From positions 37,267,760 through 37,331,759 of the forward strand of contig JASWHV010000010.1 in NCBI GenBank assembly GCA_030760725.1: 64,000 nucleotides of DNA, given 5' to 3'. The notes beneath the pieces were generated by a model. That model had not been told where the DNA came from and did no database searches. It was given only the letters and a program-made list of their open reading frames with translations. The position numbers were made by a program, and so were the translations under genes. Below are positions 1-11,100 of the stretch, one piece after another. This DNA is from Neostapfia colusana (Eukaryota; Streptophyta; Magnoliopsida; Poales; Poaceae). The first letter of the stretch is position 1, and every line of letters begins with the position of its first letter.

Positions 1-219
1 TCATGGACATCCTTAGCAAAGTGTAGGAGTTTTCATATGTCCAGCCCATCTATATCACATGTGGGAAATACCACTTTTGCAATGTGTAAGTTTGTTCTCT
101 AATGAGCATGTTGATAATTGTTACTTGCTCTTCATTTGTGTTCGTCATTCTTCCTCAAATGAGGTGTGTGGTGTGGTGATGAACACTGCAAATGTGTGTC
201 AAAAACTGAGGCCCTTACA
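1..219 (-). repeat. 3' LTR of A1, first 219 bases only
   Basis: The LTR starts (minus strand, TGTAAGGGCC) at base 219, directly after the polypurine tract, and continues beyond base 1. The same sequence recurs at 12015-12233, at 15310-15528 and, on the other strand, at 33079 and 47775. An 87-codon open frame at 59-322 lies in LTR and untranslated sequence and is not a gene. Confidence 0.9.
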
Positions 220-237
220 TTCCTCCCCCCTTAAAAG
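220..237 (-). other. Polypurine tract of A1
   Basis: On the minus strand this reads CTTTTAAGGGGGGAGGAA and abuts the TG of the 3' LTR. It is the standard plus-strand DNA primer of LTR retroelements. An identical tract precedes the D1 3' LTR at 19906-19923. Confidence 0.85.
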
Positions 238-288
238 AATCTCGGCCCGAGATTATAAGGTGAAAATGAGAGAGAGGACGGTGGAAAA

Positions 289-1644
289 TTACCGGATATG
301 CGACGTCAAAAAGTCGGGGTAGTTAGTGCGAAGGAATTCTTCGCTCTCCCATGTCGCTTCGTACATGGAGTGATTACTCCATAGAACCTTGTAGAACCAC
401 AACGTACGGTTGCGTGTGGTTCGGGCCTTTTCATCAATAATCTGCACCGGTTCCTCCCGATAGGTGAGATCCGGTTGCAGTTCTTCAATGTCTTCCAGCT
501 GAACGGTAGTTGATAGCTTGAGACATTTCCTCAGCTGGGAAACGTGAAAGACGTCGTGCACACCGGAAAGTGCTTCTGGTAACTTCAGCCGGTATGCCAC
601 TGATCCACATCTTTCGGTAATCTGAAATGGACCGATGAATCGGGGTGCCAACTTTCCTCTCACCCCAAATCTGTTTACGCCCTTCATTGGAGACACCCGT
701 AGATATACGTGATCTCCAACTTTGAATTGTAACGGGCGCCTTCTCCGGTCCGCATACTGTTTCTTTCGGGATTGAGCGGCTTTTAGGTTCGCTTGAATTA
801 ATCGAACCTTTTCTTCCGCGTTGTTGACAAGGTCAATCCCGAAGGTAACCCTTTCGCCAGACTCACACCAATTCAATGGTGTGCGGCATTTTCTTCCGTA
901 TAGCGCCTCGTAGGGCGCCATCTTGATGCTGGCTTGGTACCCATTGTTGTACGAGAACTCGGCTAACGGCAAGTGATCATCCCAATTCTTGCCGTGGTTG
1001 ATAGCGCAAGCTCGTAGCATGTCTTCTAGGATTTGATTTACCCGCTCCGTTTGCCCATCCGTCTGCGGGTGGTAGGCTGAACTACGGATCAGCTTCGTCC
1101 CCAAGGCAGCGTGCAGCTGCTCCCAAAAACGGGACACAAATAAAGTGCCCCGATCCGAAATGATAGTACGGGGTACGCCGTACAAGCATAGGATCCGTGA
1201 GATGTACAGTTCAGCGTACTTCTTGGCGTTGTAGTTGGTGTTGACCGGGATGAAATGGGCAACTTTGGTGAGCCGATCGATGATCACCCACACAGAATCA
1301 TGTTTCTGCAAGGTGGTGGGTAAACCGACGATGAAGTCCATGCTCACGTCCTCCCACTTCCAGGCAGGAATGCCCAGTGGTTGTAGCAGTCCCGGTTTCC
1401 GCATATGATCTGCCTTCACCCTTCGACATGTATCACACTCGGACACATATTTTGCAACCTCGCGCTTCATCCGTGTCCACCAAAACTTTCTTCTGAGTTC
1501 TTGATACATTTTGTTGCTGCCGGGGTGAATAGAAAACTTTGATAAGTGAGCCTCATCAATGATATTCTTCCGTAGTTCCGGGTTTCGGGGTATGACAATC
1601 CGGTCTTGAACCATAGGACGCCGTCTCCGTCCTTCCGGAAACAT
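289..1644 (-). pseudogene. A1 pol, C-terminal part: integrase with chromodomain
   Basis: This part inserts element cDNA into the genome. In order on the minus strand: the zinc-binding HHCC segment (HPGSNKMYQ, then CDTCRRVKADH, about 1540-1400), the catalytic core (SMDFIVGLP, ISDRGTLFVSRFW, YHPQTDGQTERVNQ), a basic C-terminal domain (GKLAPRFIGPF), and a chromodomain ending in FYKVLW and ATWESEEFL. Chromodomains of this clade are thought to bind modified histone H3 and steer integration into heterochromatin. The true reading enters by a frameshift near 1605, where one base is missing relative to A2, so the first ATG at 1644 is probably not a real start. The stop at 289-291 matches the family end. 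Confidence 0.9.
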
Positions 1645-4424
1645 TTCAACTCCCCACTGTCTATACGTCTCCGCAAATGTGACATGCCCTTGTCATTCTT
1701 CTGGGCTGCCGCTATCTCTTCACGGATGGTGGGGATCAAAGCTAGGTTGTAGATAGTTCCGTGTGGAATCACATGGAGTGGTGGTTCGCTCTCTTCCAAT
1801 GGTGTGATGGTCAGATTATTGACGTGTGACTTGCGGCTCAGCGCATCTGCCACAACGTTTGCCTTGCCCGGATGATAATGGATCTCTATCTCGTAATCCT
1901 TTATCAGTTCTAACCACCTTCGTTGCCTCATGTTCAGCTCCTTCTGAGTGAATATGTACTTGAGGCTTTTGTGGTCGGTATATAAATGTACGAGGTTACC
2001 GAGTAGGTAGTGCCTCCACATTTTTAGTGCAAGTACCACGGCAGCAAGCTCCAAGTCGTGAGTTGGATAATTTTGCTCATGGTTCCTAAGCTGCCGTGAT
2101 CCATACGCGACCACTCTTCGGTCTTGCATCAGCACACATCCGAGCCCAATGCCAGATGCATCGCAGTACACATCGAACGGTTTTGTTGTGTCTGGCTGCG
2201 CCAAAACCGGTGCTGATGTCAGGTGCTTGACTAAAGCCTTGAATGCTGCTTCACATGCTGGACTCCAAACATATTTGGTAGCCTTCTTCAGCAGCTCTGT
2301 CATTGGCTTGGCAATCTTCGAGAAGTTCGGAATGAACCTCCGATAATATCCCGCGAGTCCGAGGAAACTCCGTACCTCATGAACAGTTCTCGGGGATTTC
2401 CAATTCAGCACTTGCGTGATCTTGCTCGGGTCCACAGCGATACCCTCTGCTGAGATGATATGCCCGAGGAAAGGCACTTGCGATATCCAAAACTCGCATT
2501 TGCTGAATTTTGCGTATAACTTGTGATCCCGCAGCCGTTGCAAAACTATACGCATATGTTTCTTGTGATCTTCCTCCGACTTGGAATATACCAGGATGTC
2601 GTCGATGAAGACCACGACAAACTTGTCCAGCTCCGGCATGAACACCGAGTTCATTAAATACATGAAGTGAGCTGGAGCATTGGTGAGGCCGAAGGACATG
2701 ACCAGGTACTCATAAAGTCCGTACCTTGTCAAGAAAGCTGTCTTTGGAATGTCCTCCGCCCTTATCTTAATCTGATGGTACCCGGATCTTAAATCCATCT
2801 TGGAAAAGATCTTTGCTTCGACCAACTGATGAAACAACATGTCGATCCGTGGCAACGGGTACTTGTTCTTGATGGTTATGGCATTTAATGGACGGTAGTC
2901 CACGCAAAGCCGCAGCGTCTCATCCTTCTTCTTGACAAATAATGCCGAACAGCCCCATGGCGAGGAGCTCAGCCTAATAAAACCCTTCTCCAGAAGGTCC
3001 GTGAGCTGAGTCTTCAGTTCAGCCAACTCCTTGGGCGCCATCTTGTACGGCCTTCGGGATATTGGCATGGTTCCTGGTGTAAGTTCAATCTTGAACTCCA
3101 CCTCTCTATCGGGGGGAATTCCCGGTAAATCATCCGGGAATACATCAGGAAACTCCCGGACCACTGGAATGTCTTCCAATCTGATAGATGTGGACTGATA
3201 GACACTTGAAAGTTTTATTTCTGGACTGTCCAGAAATAATGAGTGAGAACCGTGCACCTCTGAGTTTAAGTGCACGACTCGAAGGACGGTGTCTAAAACA
3301 GCGCCGTGGCGGGTTAACCACGACATCCCTAGGATGACATCGACCTTCTGTCCCTCTAAGATAATGAGAGACGTGGGGTACACTCTACCCGCTAAGCATA
3401 ATGGTGCTTTGGAGACCATTATGCTTGCTGAAATCTTCCCACCCGGTGAACAAATTAAATATGGACTATCGGTGGGTAGTATTGGCAAACTGTGTTTAGC
3501 GATGAAAGCTTGGCTAATAAAATTATGCGTGGCGCCTGAATCAAATAGTACTATAGCGGGATGCTGGTGGAGTTGGAACATACCCGCAAGGATTGGCTCG
3601 CCCTCCGGCACGTCCTCAATGGCAAGTTGGTGGACAGTGCCGGGCCTAGGGTTTGCCCGCCGCGCATTAGTAGGGTTCCGGGGTTGATTCCTCCCCGGAA
3701 ACTGTGGTGCCACTCCGCCGCCTTGCCTCTCCGGGCAACTGCTCGCGAAGTGTCCTGGACGACCACACTTGTAACATGTGGCCGCTGCTGGTGGAGTACT
3801 CGGTGGACGAAAGCCCGGCATGCGTTGCGGAGGTGCAAACGCACGCGGCATCGCCCGCTGCTGCTGTTGTTGTTGCGGTGGTACTGGCAGTGCGAACCGG
3901 AATGCCGGCGAAGAATACGGCCGACTGTGGAACGGCATCGACCGCTGTGGTGGCTGCCAGCGTGGACCTGATGGTGGGCGATTCACCATCCGAAACTTCT
4001 GAGAAGGACCGCCTCCTTCTCCGCTGCTCTGCGGCGCGCTTCGCTTTCGCTCTGCCGCCGCCAACACCTTGCCGGAGTCCTCCTGAACAATCGCAGAATC
4101 AACGATGTCGTTGAGGCTGCCGCGATTGAACATCACCAATTTGTCCTTCAGGAGCGGGTTAAGCCCCTGGTAAAAGTGGTCCCGCCGCTTCTCGTCGTTA
4201 TCGGCATGATACGACGCATATAGCGCGAGATCGTTAAACGCCCTGGAGTATTCTAGCGCGTTCCGGCTCCCTTGTTGCAGGTGTAAGAACTCCTGCGTCT
4301 TCCTCTTCATCAGACCTGGCGGTATATGATAGGCCCTGAAGGCCGTCCGGAACTCCGTCCAGGTCATCACTCGGTCGGTGGGTTGTGAAGCACAGAAGTT
4401 GGCCCACCACGCGCTTGCGGATCC
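1605..4424 (-). pseudogene. A1 gag C-terminus, protease, reverse transcriptase and RNase H
   Basis: Continues gag after a nonsense codon. Visible in order: retrotransposon gag domain (RTAFRAYHIPPGLMKRK, HFYQGLNPLL), proline/glutamine-rich linker, a CCHC zinc knuckle (CYKCGRPGHFASSC, about 3778-3735), aspartic protease with LFDSGATHNF (catalytic Asp near 3541), reverse transcriptase (LRLCVDYRPLNA, DLRSGYHQIKI, catalytic FIDD near 2600), RNase H (DVYCDASGIGLG, YTDHKSLKYIF) and a linker. The frame is open for over 900 codons. It is lost near 1605 by a one-base deletion, where DGVLWF should run on into the integrase frame. This is the best preserved protease/RT/RNase H block of family A in the window. 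Confidence 0.9.
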
Positions 4425-4844
4425 TTAGAGCTGCTGGACCGCGAACTGAGTCTTGCGCTGCTCGCTGATTTGGAGCAGCCCGAACTTCATCTCTATGGGG
4501 CGGAGCCAGTTGTCCGCGTCAAGTGGTTCATCCGCCCTTGAGAATACAGGGGGATGAGTCGCCAGGAAGTCGGAGTATGAGCTCTGTTGGCGCTCCTCAC
4601 GATCTTGACGTCTCTCTGGGCGAGACGTATTGGCGATGAGAGTCTGCAGCAACTCTGTGTGCTGCTGATGCGAGCCCGCCATTGCCGCGACAATGTCGGC
4701 CAATGTAACCGTTGGTAGTGGCGGTGGCGGTGTTCGCTGTTGTTGTTGCTGCTGCTGTCCCGAGGAGTCCTCGGGAGGTGGTTGGGAGGTCTCTCCCCCT
4801 TGACTGGTACCCTCAACGTCAGGGTTGGCACGAGTACGCGTCAT
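4425..4844 (-). pseudogene. A1 gag, N-terminal part
   Basis: Gag is the structural protein of the retrotransposon particle. I place the start at 4844-4842 (MTRTRANPDVEG) because the ATG follows a splice acceptor by one base and A2 has the same start at 43192. Upstream in-frame codons (from 4874) lie across the acceptor and are not conserved as coding. The frame stops at 4425-4427, where CAA has become TAA (A2 reads CAG CAG CTC CAA), and gag then continues in the same frame. A polyglutamine run near 4740-4760 is encoded by CAG/CAA repeats. Confidence 0.85.
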
Positions 4845-4845
4845 T

Positions 4846-4862
4846 CTGAAATTCAAAACAGC
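4846..4862 (-). promoter_or_regulatory. Predicted 3' splice site just before gag ATG (A1)
   Basis: On the minus strand the sequence is CTGTTTTGAATTTCAG followed by A and the gag ATG. The T-rich run ending in CAG fits a plant splice acceptor. The same arrangement is kept in A2. No cDNA evidence is available here. Confidence 0.5.
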
Positions 4863-5116
4863 AGCAATTAGCACATGTCTTACTTAAAATTCCATACGCA
4901 ACAGTAGGTATTGAAGTGACACATGATTAATTTGCACAACATTCACATATATTGATAAAGCATAAACTTTATACAAGATACATTATTCTCGGATCTCCGA
5001 GAAGTCGTGCTCATGTCGTCACTACCTATACATACGCTACTGTCTACACGATATGTCACCGATTACAAAAGTTGGGTTACGCTACCCTTGCTGCCCTACT
5101 TGGCAATCGTAACCCC

Positions 5117-6061
5117 CTACTCGGAGTAGAACTCGACCTCCTGTGGGTCGTCCTCCTCCGGTACCTCTGCTGGTGGCTCGGGGTCTACCACCTCTTCTCC
5201 CATTCCAGGTTCTCCCATGGCTGGAAGACCCAAGACTACCGGTACGCCCAATACCGGGGGCACGAGGTCCTGCAAGGCATGCACCTCATCCATAGCTTGG
5301 TTGTAGTCCTCTTCCCAGCCTTGGCCTTCCTCGATAGCGTCGTCCCGCTCCTGAGCAAGGTCCTCATTCTGCTGGGTTAGGGTCTGCACCAGCTCTTGCA
5401 ACGCCGCGATGTCAACACGGCTCTTCTTCTTTGCCTTCTTCAGACGACACAACTGATTGTGTTGTTCATTCAGTCGCTTGATCGTCGGAAGGAGCACATT
5501 GCGGAGTGCGCTGTGAGCACTCTCGAAATGATCTCCACGGCTTGTGCTCTCCTTGAGCTTGGTGGCGAGATGCTCCGTATGAACAGCTTGGCTGTCCATC
5601 ACAGCGTTTCCCGCCCTCATTTGGAGGCTGAGATTTGCCTCCGCGGGGTTGTACCTTGGGCAACTCGGGTCTGTTGCCTCCAGGTACCTCTCTTCCCACA
5701 CATGCTGAGCTCGTCCCTCCACCAGAACGAGTGCGTATGGTGTGCCCTCCATAGCCTGCACGTGCAGTTGGCAGAAACGTGACATAGTGTCGCGGGCTGC
5801 CACTTGCCACATCCCTTCCGGTTGTCTTCCTCTCACCGTGACGGTGAATGGCACCCAACCGGGTGGCGTAGGTCCTGCAGGAGCCTCGACATGGATCATC
5901 CACGTCTTGTTCCCCTCTTCGCCTTCTTCCTTGGCGAAGTATTGCGGCATCTGATTGTACCCGAAATATTGGAGCATTTGCCACAATGCTTCCGGGTAGC
6001 CGCTACGGTCAGAACAGTGGGAAGCCACCCACCCGTTCTCCAACTGTTTATCTGCTGCCAT
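5117..6061 (-). CDS. Extra 314-codon ORF upstream of gag (A1), coiled-coil protein
   Basis: Function unknown. An uninterrupted sense-strand ORF between leader and gag. The N-terminal two thirds looks globular and aromatic (LENGWVASHCSDRSGYPEAL, MLQYFGYNQMPQYFAKEE, PPGWVPFTVTVRG). From about residue 200 there is a charged heptad region (LKKAKKKSRVDIAALQELV, then LTQQNEDLAQERDDAIEEG), a likely coiled coil, and then an acidic proline-rich tail (DPEPPAEVPEEDDPQEVEF). A2 carries a near-identical ORF of the same length. Both are intact while the neighbouring gag-pol genes are broken. The layout recalls unclassified coiled-coil proteins found beside grass gypsy elements, but I cannot assign a family. 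It is not a known enzyme domain of retroelements. The ATG directly follows a splice acceptor. Confidence 0.8.
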   Translation of the reverse strand: MAADKQLENGWVASHCSDRSGYPEALWQMLQYFGYNQMPQYFAKEEGEEGNKTWMIHVEAPAGPTPPGWVPFTVTVRGRQPEGMWQVAARDTMSRFCQLHVQAMEGTPYALVLVEGRAQHVWEERYLEATDPSCPRYNPAEANLSLQMRAGNAVMDSQAVHTEHLATKLKESTSRGDHFESAHSALRNVLLPTIKRLNEQHNQLCRLKKAKKKSRVDIAALQELVQTLTQQNEDLAQERDDAIEEGQGWEEDYNQAMDEVHALQDLVPPVLGVPVVLGLPAMGEPGMGEEVVDPEPPAEVPEEDDPQEVEFYSE

Positions 6062-6081
6062 CTGTAAAAATATATTTGAGA
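6062..6081 (-). promoter_or_regulatory. Predicted 3' splice site abutting the extra-ORF ATG (A1)
   Basis: Minus-strand sequence ends ATATATTTTTACAG and the next three bases are the ATG at 6061-6059. A2 has the same junction at 41974/41975. Spacing of zero between acceptor and start codon in both copies suggests the ORF is translated from a spliced RNA. Confidence 0.5.
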
Positions 6082-7544
6082 ATTGTCAAATATTTATTTA
6101 AACAGTAAACCCCTGAGTTATAACATAAAACATGTCATTGAACCCATAAAACTTGGAAACATAGTTCAAATTTTAAACAAATTTGACTGCTGATCTGCTG
6201 TTCCCATGACAGCCTTGACCAGTTTCCATATCAACCTGATTTAGGCCATGTTAAAGGCAAACTAATTCTGGAGCTCAACATCAAAGTTAAAGTTAACTTC
6301 AATAGCTTTCCAGAAAGTATTTGTTTGGCCTAAGATTTGTCCTGGTTCAAAAGTTATGAGATGTCAAAGTTAACAGAATTTCTGGAATCAATTGGACAGC
6401 ACCTCCCTGCTTTAGGTACTGAATGGATCCAAGAATCCCAGTTAATTCTGTTCCCAATCTGACAAAACTTTCTGATACAAAGTCGTAACCCATCTCATAA
6501 GCTTTCCATAAGTACCTCATTTCCTATTTTTGGATTTTTAAGCAGGAAGTTATGCTCAATTTACAGAGAGTTTACAGAGAGTCTTTGCTCTGTCCTGTTT
6601 TCTGGACAGTTTCAACTCTACTGCATTTTTCGAGTGGTTAAGGGATGAAACACCTCTGGACCTCAAAAGAAGAGTTGTAAAGCTCTTCCAACGCTTTCCA
6701 GAAATGTATCATACGACCCCAACCTCGAAAGAACTCAACCTCTAGCCTCTGATTAACTTCAGCCTTGATTCAGCTGAAAACAGAGTGCTCTGTCCTTAAC
6801 ATCCTATAAGTTGAAAGCTTGTTAACTTTGAATATCCTGTTCAAGGGAAGGAGTTACATCAAGTTTTACTACTTTGGATTAAAACATTCCAGTTTTTACA
6901 ATGAAGTTGTTTATTTAGTTGGGTGTGACGTCGATGCGTCACCAGATTATGTCGGTACTACGTCCTCACAAAGAAAAACTTATACCGGACTTAGCCGGCT
7001 TCGTTAGTTCAGTGGCACTACTCGTCACTCGCACACGGATGCTACACGTCTACCGTTTCGTGGTCAGGCTACCTGCAGAAACTCAAACAATCATCAGACT
7101 CGGCTGCACACCGAGCCTGGAATCCATACAGTTCATACACCTGGCCGTCACCACTCGCCCGGATGTTCTCAAGCCAAACAAGCCTTGAGTTACGTGTTCA
7201 CGTTTCAGACCACGTGACGGGGTCTCCCATGTTGCACCATGCACGCCAGGGACAGACGTTGCTCGAATACCCCAAACGACATGAAGAGTCATAGAGGATA
7301 TCAAAGCGGGTCGGATTACCTGCCACCCGTGGGGCTCCACCCTTCAGCTTGTGCGCACTGGTGGACAGCGCTTACGTGCACCCCCCAAGACATAAACGTC
7401 CCGAGATACACGATTTTCCGACATAACAAATAGGTTAATATGCCACTTTCTATATACTAATAACATCCTTATACGGGCTACTAACTCGTTCCTCACTGGA
7501 TTTTTGAAAAAGAAGGCCTTTGTACTGTGTTAAACCTCAAGCGA
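6082..7544 (-). other. A1 leader between primer site and extra ORF, no gene seen
   Basis: About 1.5 kb of AT-rich sequence in its 5' part and more mixed sequence near the primer site. Short ORFs (for example 6819-7007 and 7083-7340) are not conserved as frames with the A2 leader at 40492-41974, although the DNA itself is. I see no coding evidence. It probably holds packaging signals and an intron upstream of the acceptor at 6062. Confidence 0.6.
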
Positions 7545-7556
7545 GCTCTGATACCA
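7545..7556 (-). other. Primer binding site of A1 (initiator tRNA-Met)
   Basis: The minus strand reads TGGTATCAGAGC, complementary to the 3' end of plant initiator tRNA-Met. It lies four bases (GCGT) after the end of the 5' LTR (TCGTGTCA, ending at 7561). Confidence 0.9.
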
Positions 7557-7560
7557 ACGC

Positions 7561-8189
7561 TGACACGACCCCATTGGTCCTGTCGAGCCAGGATCACGCT
7601 GAGGGGTGCTGCGTTGCACAGCACCGTGTAACACACGTCAAAGGTGCAAAGCGGAAGCGGAAGTTTTATTACATAAACAAGTTTATGAACATGTTTACAT
7701 CAAAATAAGTTCAGTCTACACTCGCGGGCGTAGACCAAGCATCAAGTACACGTTCAGCCCTCGAACGTGTCCTTGCTAGCACACACGCACATTAACTCTG
7801 CGGCGTGCACGACTCCCACTCGACGGGGTTCCCCTCCTGGGGTTCCGTCTCCTCTTCGGGAGTCCCTTCCTCATAGAACCCTGCAAAAGCTTCAAACACA
7901 AGCAGTGAGCACGAAGGCTCAGCAAGTCTGACCCGTCTCACCTAAACATGGAACTTCTACATGAGGGTAATGGGTTGCATGAGGTAAAAATCATTTGCAA
8001 GGACTCGCCTAATTAGTAGAACCTTACTTTCAAGTTTTAGCAGCAGGTTGTGGAGAACCTTACGCTAAGGCACATGAGAGAGCCGCAATCAAACAAGAAA
8101 CGCATTTCTCTCATGTACTTTGCCCAAAGTTGAAAAGAACTTTAATTAGCTCTAAGCTACAGCATATCATTAACAATCAATGTCCAGCT
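7561..8189 (-). repeat. 5' LTR of A1, downstream (U5) piece
   Basis: The U5-side 629 bases of the A1 5' LTR, cut off from the rest (12239-15528) by the solo LTR. It ends on its right in CAGCT, one copy of the solo LTR's target-site repeat. It repeats 8190-8818 closely because both are the same part of an A LTR. It contains acidic-ORF exon 3 at 7880-7792. Confidence 0.9.
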
Positions 8190-11100
8190 TGACACGACCC
8201 CATTTGGTCCTGTCGAGCCAGGATCACGCTGAGTGGTGCTGCGTTGCACAGCACCGTATAACACACGTCAAAGGTACAAAGTGGAAGCGGAAGTTTATTA
8301 CATAAACAGTTTTATGAACATGTTTACATCAAAATAAGTTCAGTCCACACTCACGGGCGTAGACTAAGCATCAAGTGCACGTTCGGCCCTCGAACGTGTC
8401 CTTGCTAGCACACACGCACACTAACTCTGCGGCGTGCACGACTCCCACTCGATGGGGTTCCCCTCCTGGGGTTCCGTCTCCTCTTCGGGAGTCCCTTCCT
8501 CATAGAACCCTGCAAAAGCTTCAAACACAAGCAGTGAGCACGAAGGCTCAGCAAGTCTGAGCCGTCTCACCTAAACATGGAACTTCTACATGAGGGTAAT
8601 GGGTTGCATGAGGTAAAAATTATTTGCAAGGACTCGCCTAATTAGTAGAACCTTACTTTCAAGTTTTAGCAGAAGGTTGTGGAGAACCTTACGCTAAGGC
8701 ACATGAGAGAGCCGCAATCAAACAAGAAACGCATTTCTCTCATGTACTTTGCCCAAAGTTGAAAAGAACTTTAATTAGCTCTAAGCTACAGCATACCATT
8801 AACAATCAATATTCAGCTTTCAATCAGCAACATTTTAACATGTAACTAGCCTGTTCTTTCTACGTCACGGTACAGTGAACAAGTGGTACTCACTGACCGC
8901 GAGGGACGGCGATTATAATCGATTTACACCTGCAGGGTTACCCGAACAACCCGTCACGTACGCCCGTACTCGATGTTGCCTACAATAACCATCACGGACG
9001 CCGTACGCAACTACCTTTCACCCGTCAGCCAAATATTGAACCGGTCCCATCGTCCCGAGCAAGAGGTCCCTGCACGCGCATCTCTGTGCCGCCAGCTGAT
9101 TTACACCTCGAGCTCTCAACCTACCCTCTGAACGACGGGCAATGCCACAATACCCAGCTACCCGAGTTACATCAGTTTCCCGGTTCCCAAATAGCGGGTA
9201 GGTCTTCGGTACTGTTCTAGCTTGTTCAACAGGCCCGCACACGGCTCGTACCTCAATCGACACAAGCGGAGCTACAGCACACAGGCCCCAAAGTCCTGCT
9301 GCCCTTACTCTCCGCTCGGTCTCATTTTCTTGCCATGTGGATCATGTGCCATCTCTACCCGAGCAATGTGCCTCTAGCCTATTCTCGCGAGTAGTTCCAA
9401 CTACTCGACTTGTACCGAATCCTACGCTATCCTAGCAATGCAGTATCTAACGGGGTTTTCAATCCTAACCCCAACCCATGGTTTTCTTGGCTATGTAGTT
9501 GGGTTTCCAATCAAGACTCTAATGCACAGAACAATATTCAAAGATGTGCTCAAAACAATAAACATTTGTAAAAAGGTTAATGCAAACCAGGGCTTGCCTT
9601 GCTGCTCTTGGTCGTAGGCTAGCTGTTCCTCCGGAGTAACGAAGTCTAGGACTTCGGGTTCCTCCTCGACCTTAGCGACTACATGATAGAAACAATACAT
9701 GTATTAATTTAATGCATTTGTATTAAGTTTGAAGTTGTGAAGTCTATAACCCTTGCTAGATAGACCTAATGACTGTGAAACTTTTACTGTGGCTTGGTTA
9801 CAACCTAAACAGAGACTTGGTCAAGTTCTAGTTGCAGCAAAGCTCATTTGAGCCCTCCACAAATAATTATGTCCTTGACCTTAATTGGAACTCTTAGGGT
9901 GTTCTAGGAATTTTCATGAGACAAACTACGACTTCCTGAAAACTAGATTTTCAGAGGGTTCTAATGGAGTTGGTCTCACTTAATTTGGAAGTCTCTAACT
10001 AAAGATATGAGCTAAACAATTTCAGAGAAAATTCTGAAAATGTTTCTGAACATTTTCTATTTTCTCTGGAACAGTTTCACTAATCACACCATTAGGGGGA
10101 TTAAATGAGCTCAAATGATCTGAAATTTTTATGGTAGTTCAAGGATATTTTGTTGAACATCTCAGTAAAATTTCAGGATTTTCCTCCAAAGGATTCTCCA
10201 GTTAAAATTCCTAACAGTTTAAACTTTGAGGAATTAATTCTGGAGAAATAAGGAATTTCATGAAGTGAAACTTGATTTTCTGGAAATTACTCAGAGAGCT
10301 GAATCCAGCAAAATTTGGTTCACTCAATTTGGAGCTTTCTAGCCAAAGTTATGAGGATTTGAAGTTTGAAGGAAATCTGAAAATCGGGGAAAAGTTTAAA
10401 CTCGCGCGTGGGCCCAGGGTACACGCGTGGCACGCCTAGGCGATGGCACACCGCGGCCCACAATGATTTTGCGCGCCAGCACACCCGATCCCGGCCTCAT
10501 CCGGATCCCGATTCAAAATATCGGCCGCTGACAGCTGGGGTCCACCCCCTTCTTCAACCTCGCGACACCCGCGCTCCGCCGCCGAGGGACCTCGCCGGAG
10601 AGCTCGCCGCCGGCTGCTGTACAGCTCTAAACTTCTTGATTCTGGCCGCCCCTGCCTACTTTTACTTGGGGAACCGGATTCTAGGGTCAGCTGCTCATGA
10701 CAATGGCCGGAGCATGGTCGGCGACGAGCCGCCACCTCGGAATGACTTCGGCCATGTCGGCTGACTTCTCTAACACCTCAGCTACTTGGGAAATCGGTCG
10801 GGGATCATCAGTGGACCTCAGAGAAGGTCGACATGAGCTCGAGGCAGCTCGGGGAAGGCCCGAAATAGGTCCTCACCGTGTGCCCGATACCCCCCGTTCG
10901 TTCCGCCATTAGTAGACCTTAAATTACGCCGAGCACATAGGTTCTCCGGCCCAGAGTTGTGAAGGCAACTTGTGCGTTACCATGTCTAGCTCGTGTGGGA
11001 GTGGCCTGAGGCCCTCTAATCCTTTCTAGAGCACGAATTAAACAGAATCGTACCCGAAGGTCGTTCTGCACACAGAAAGGGGAAAAGTGGAAATTCGCCG

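Noticed and set aside
3551..4114. Several ORFs on both strands of the gag proline/glutamine-rich region
   Set aside because: They are shadows of the A1 gag frame; low-complexity GC-rich sequence keeps other frames open.
5396..5984. ORFs opposite to and overlapping the extra 314-codon ORF
   Set aside because: The mirror ORFs at 42269-43084 show the same effect, but lengths and starts are not conserved, unlike the 314-codon frame.
7561..8818. Tandem duplication of 629 bases within an LTR
   Set aside because: Explained by solo LTR insertion with target repeat CAGCT; not a duplication.
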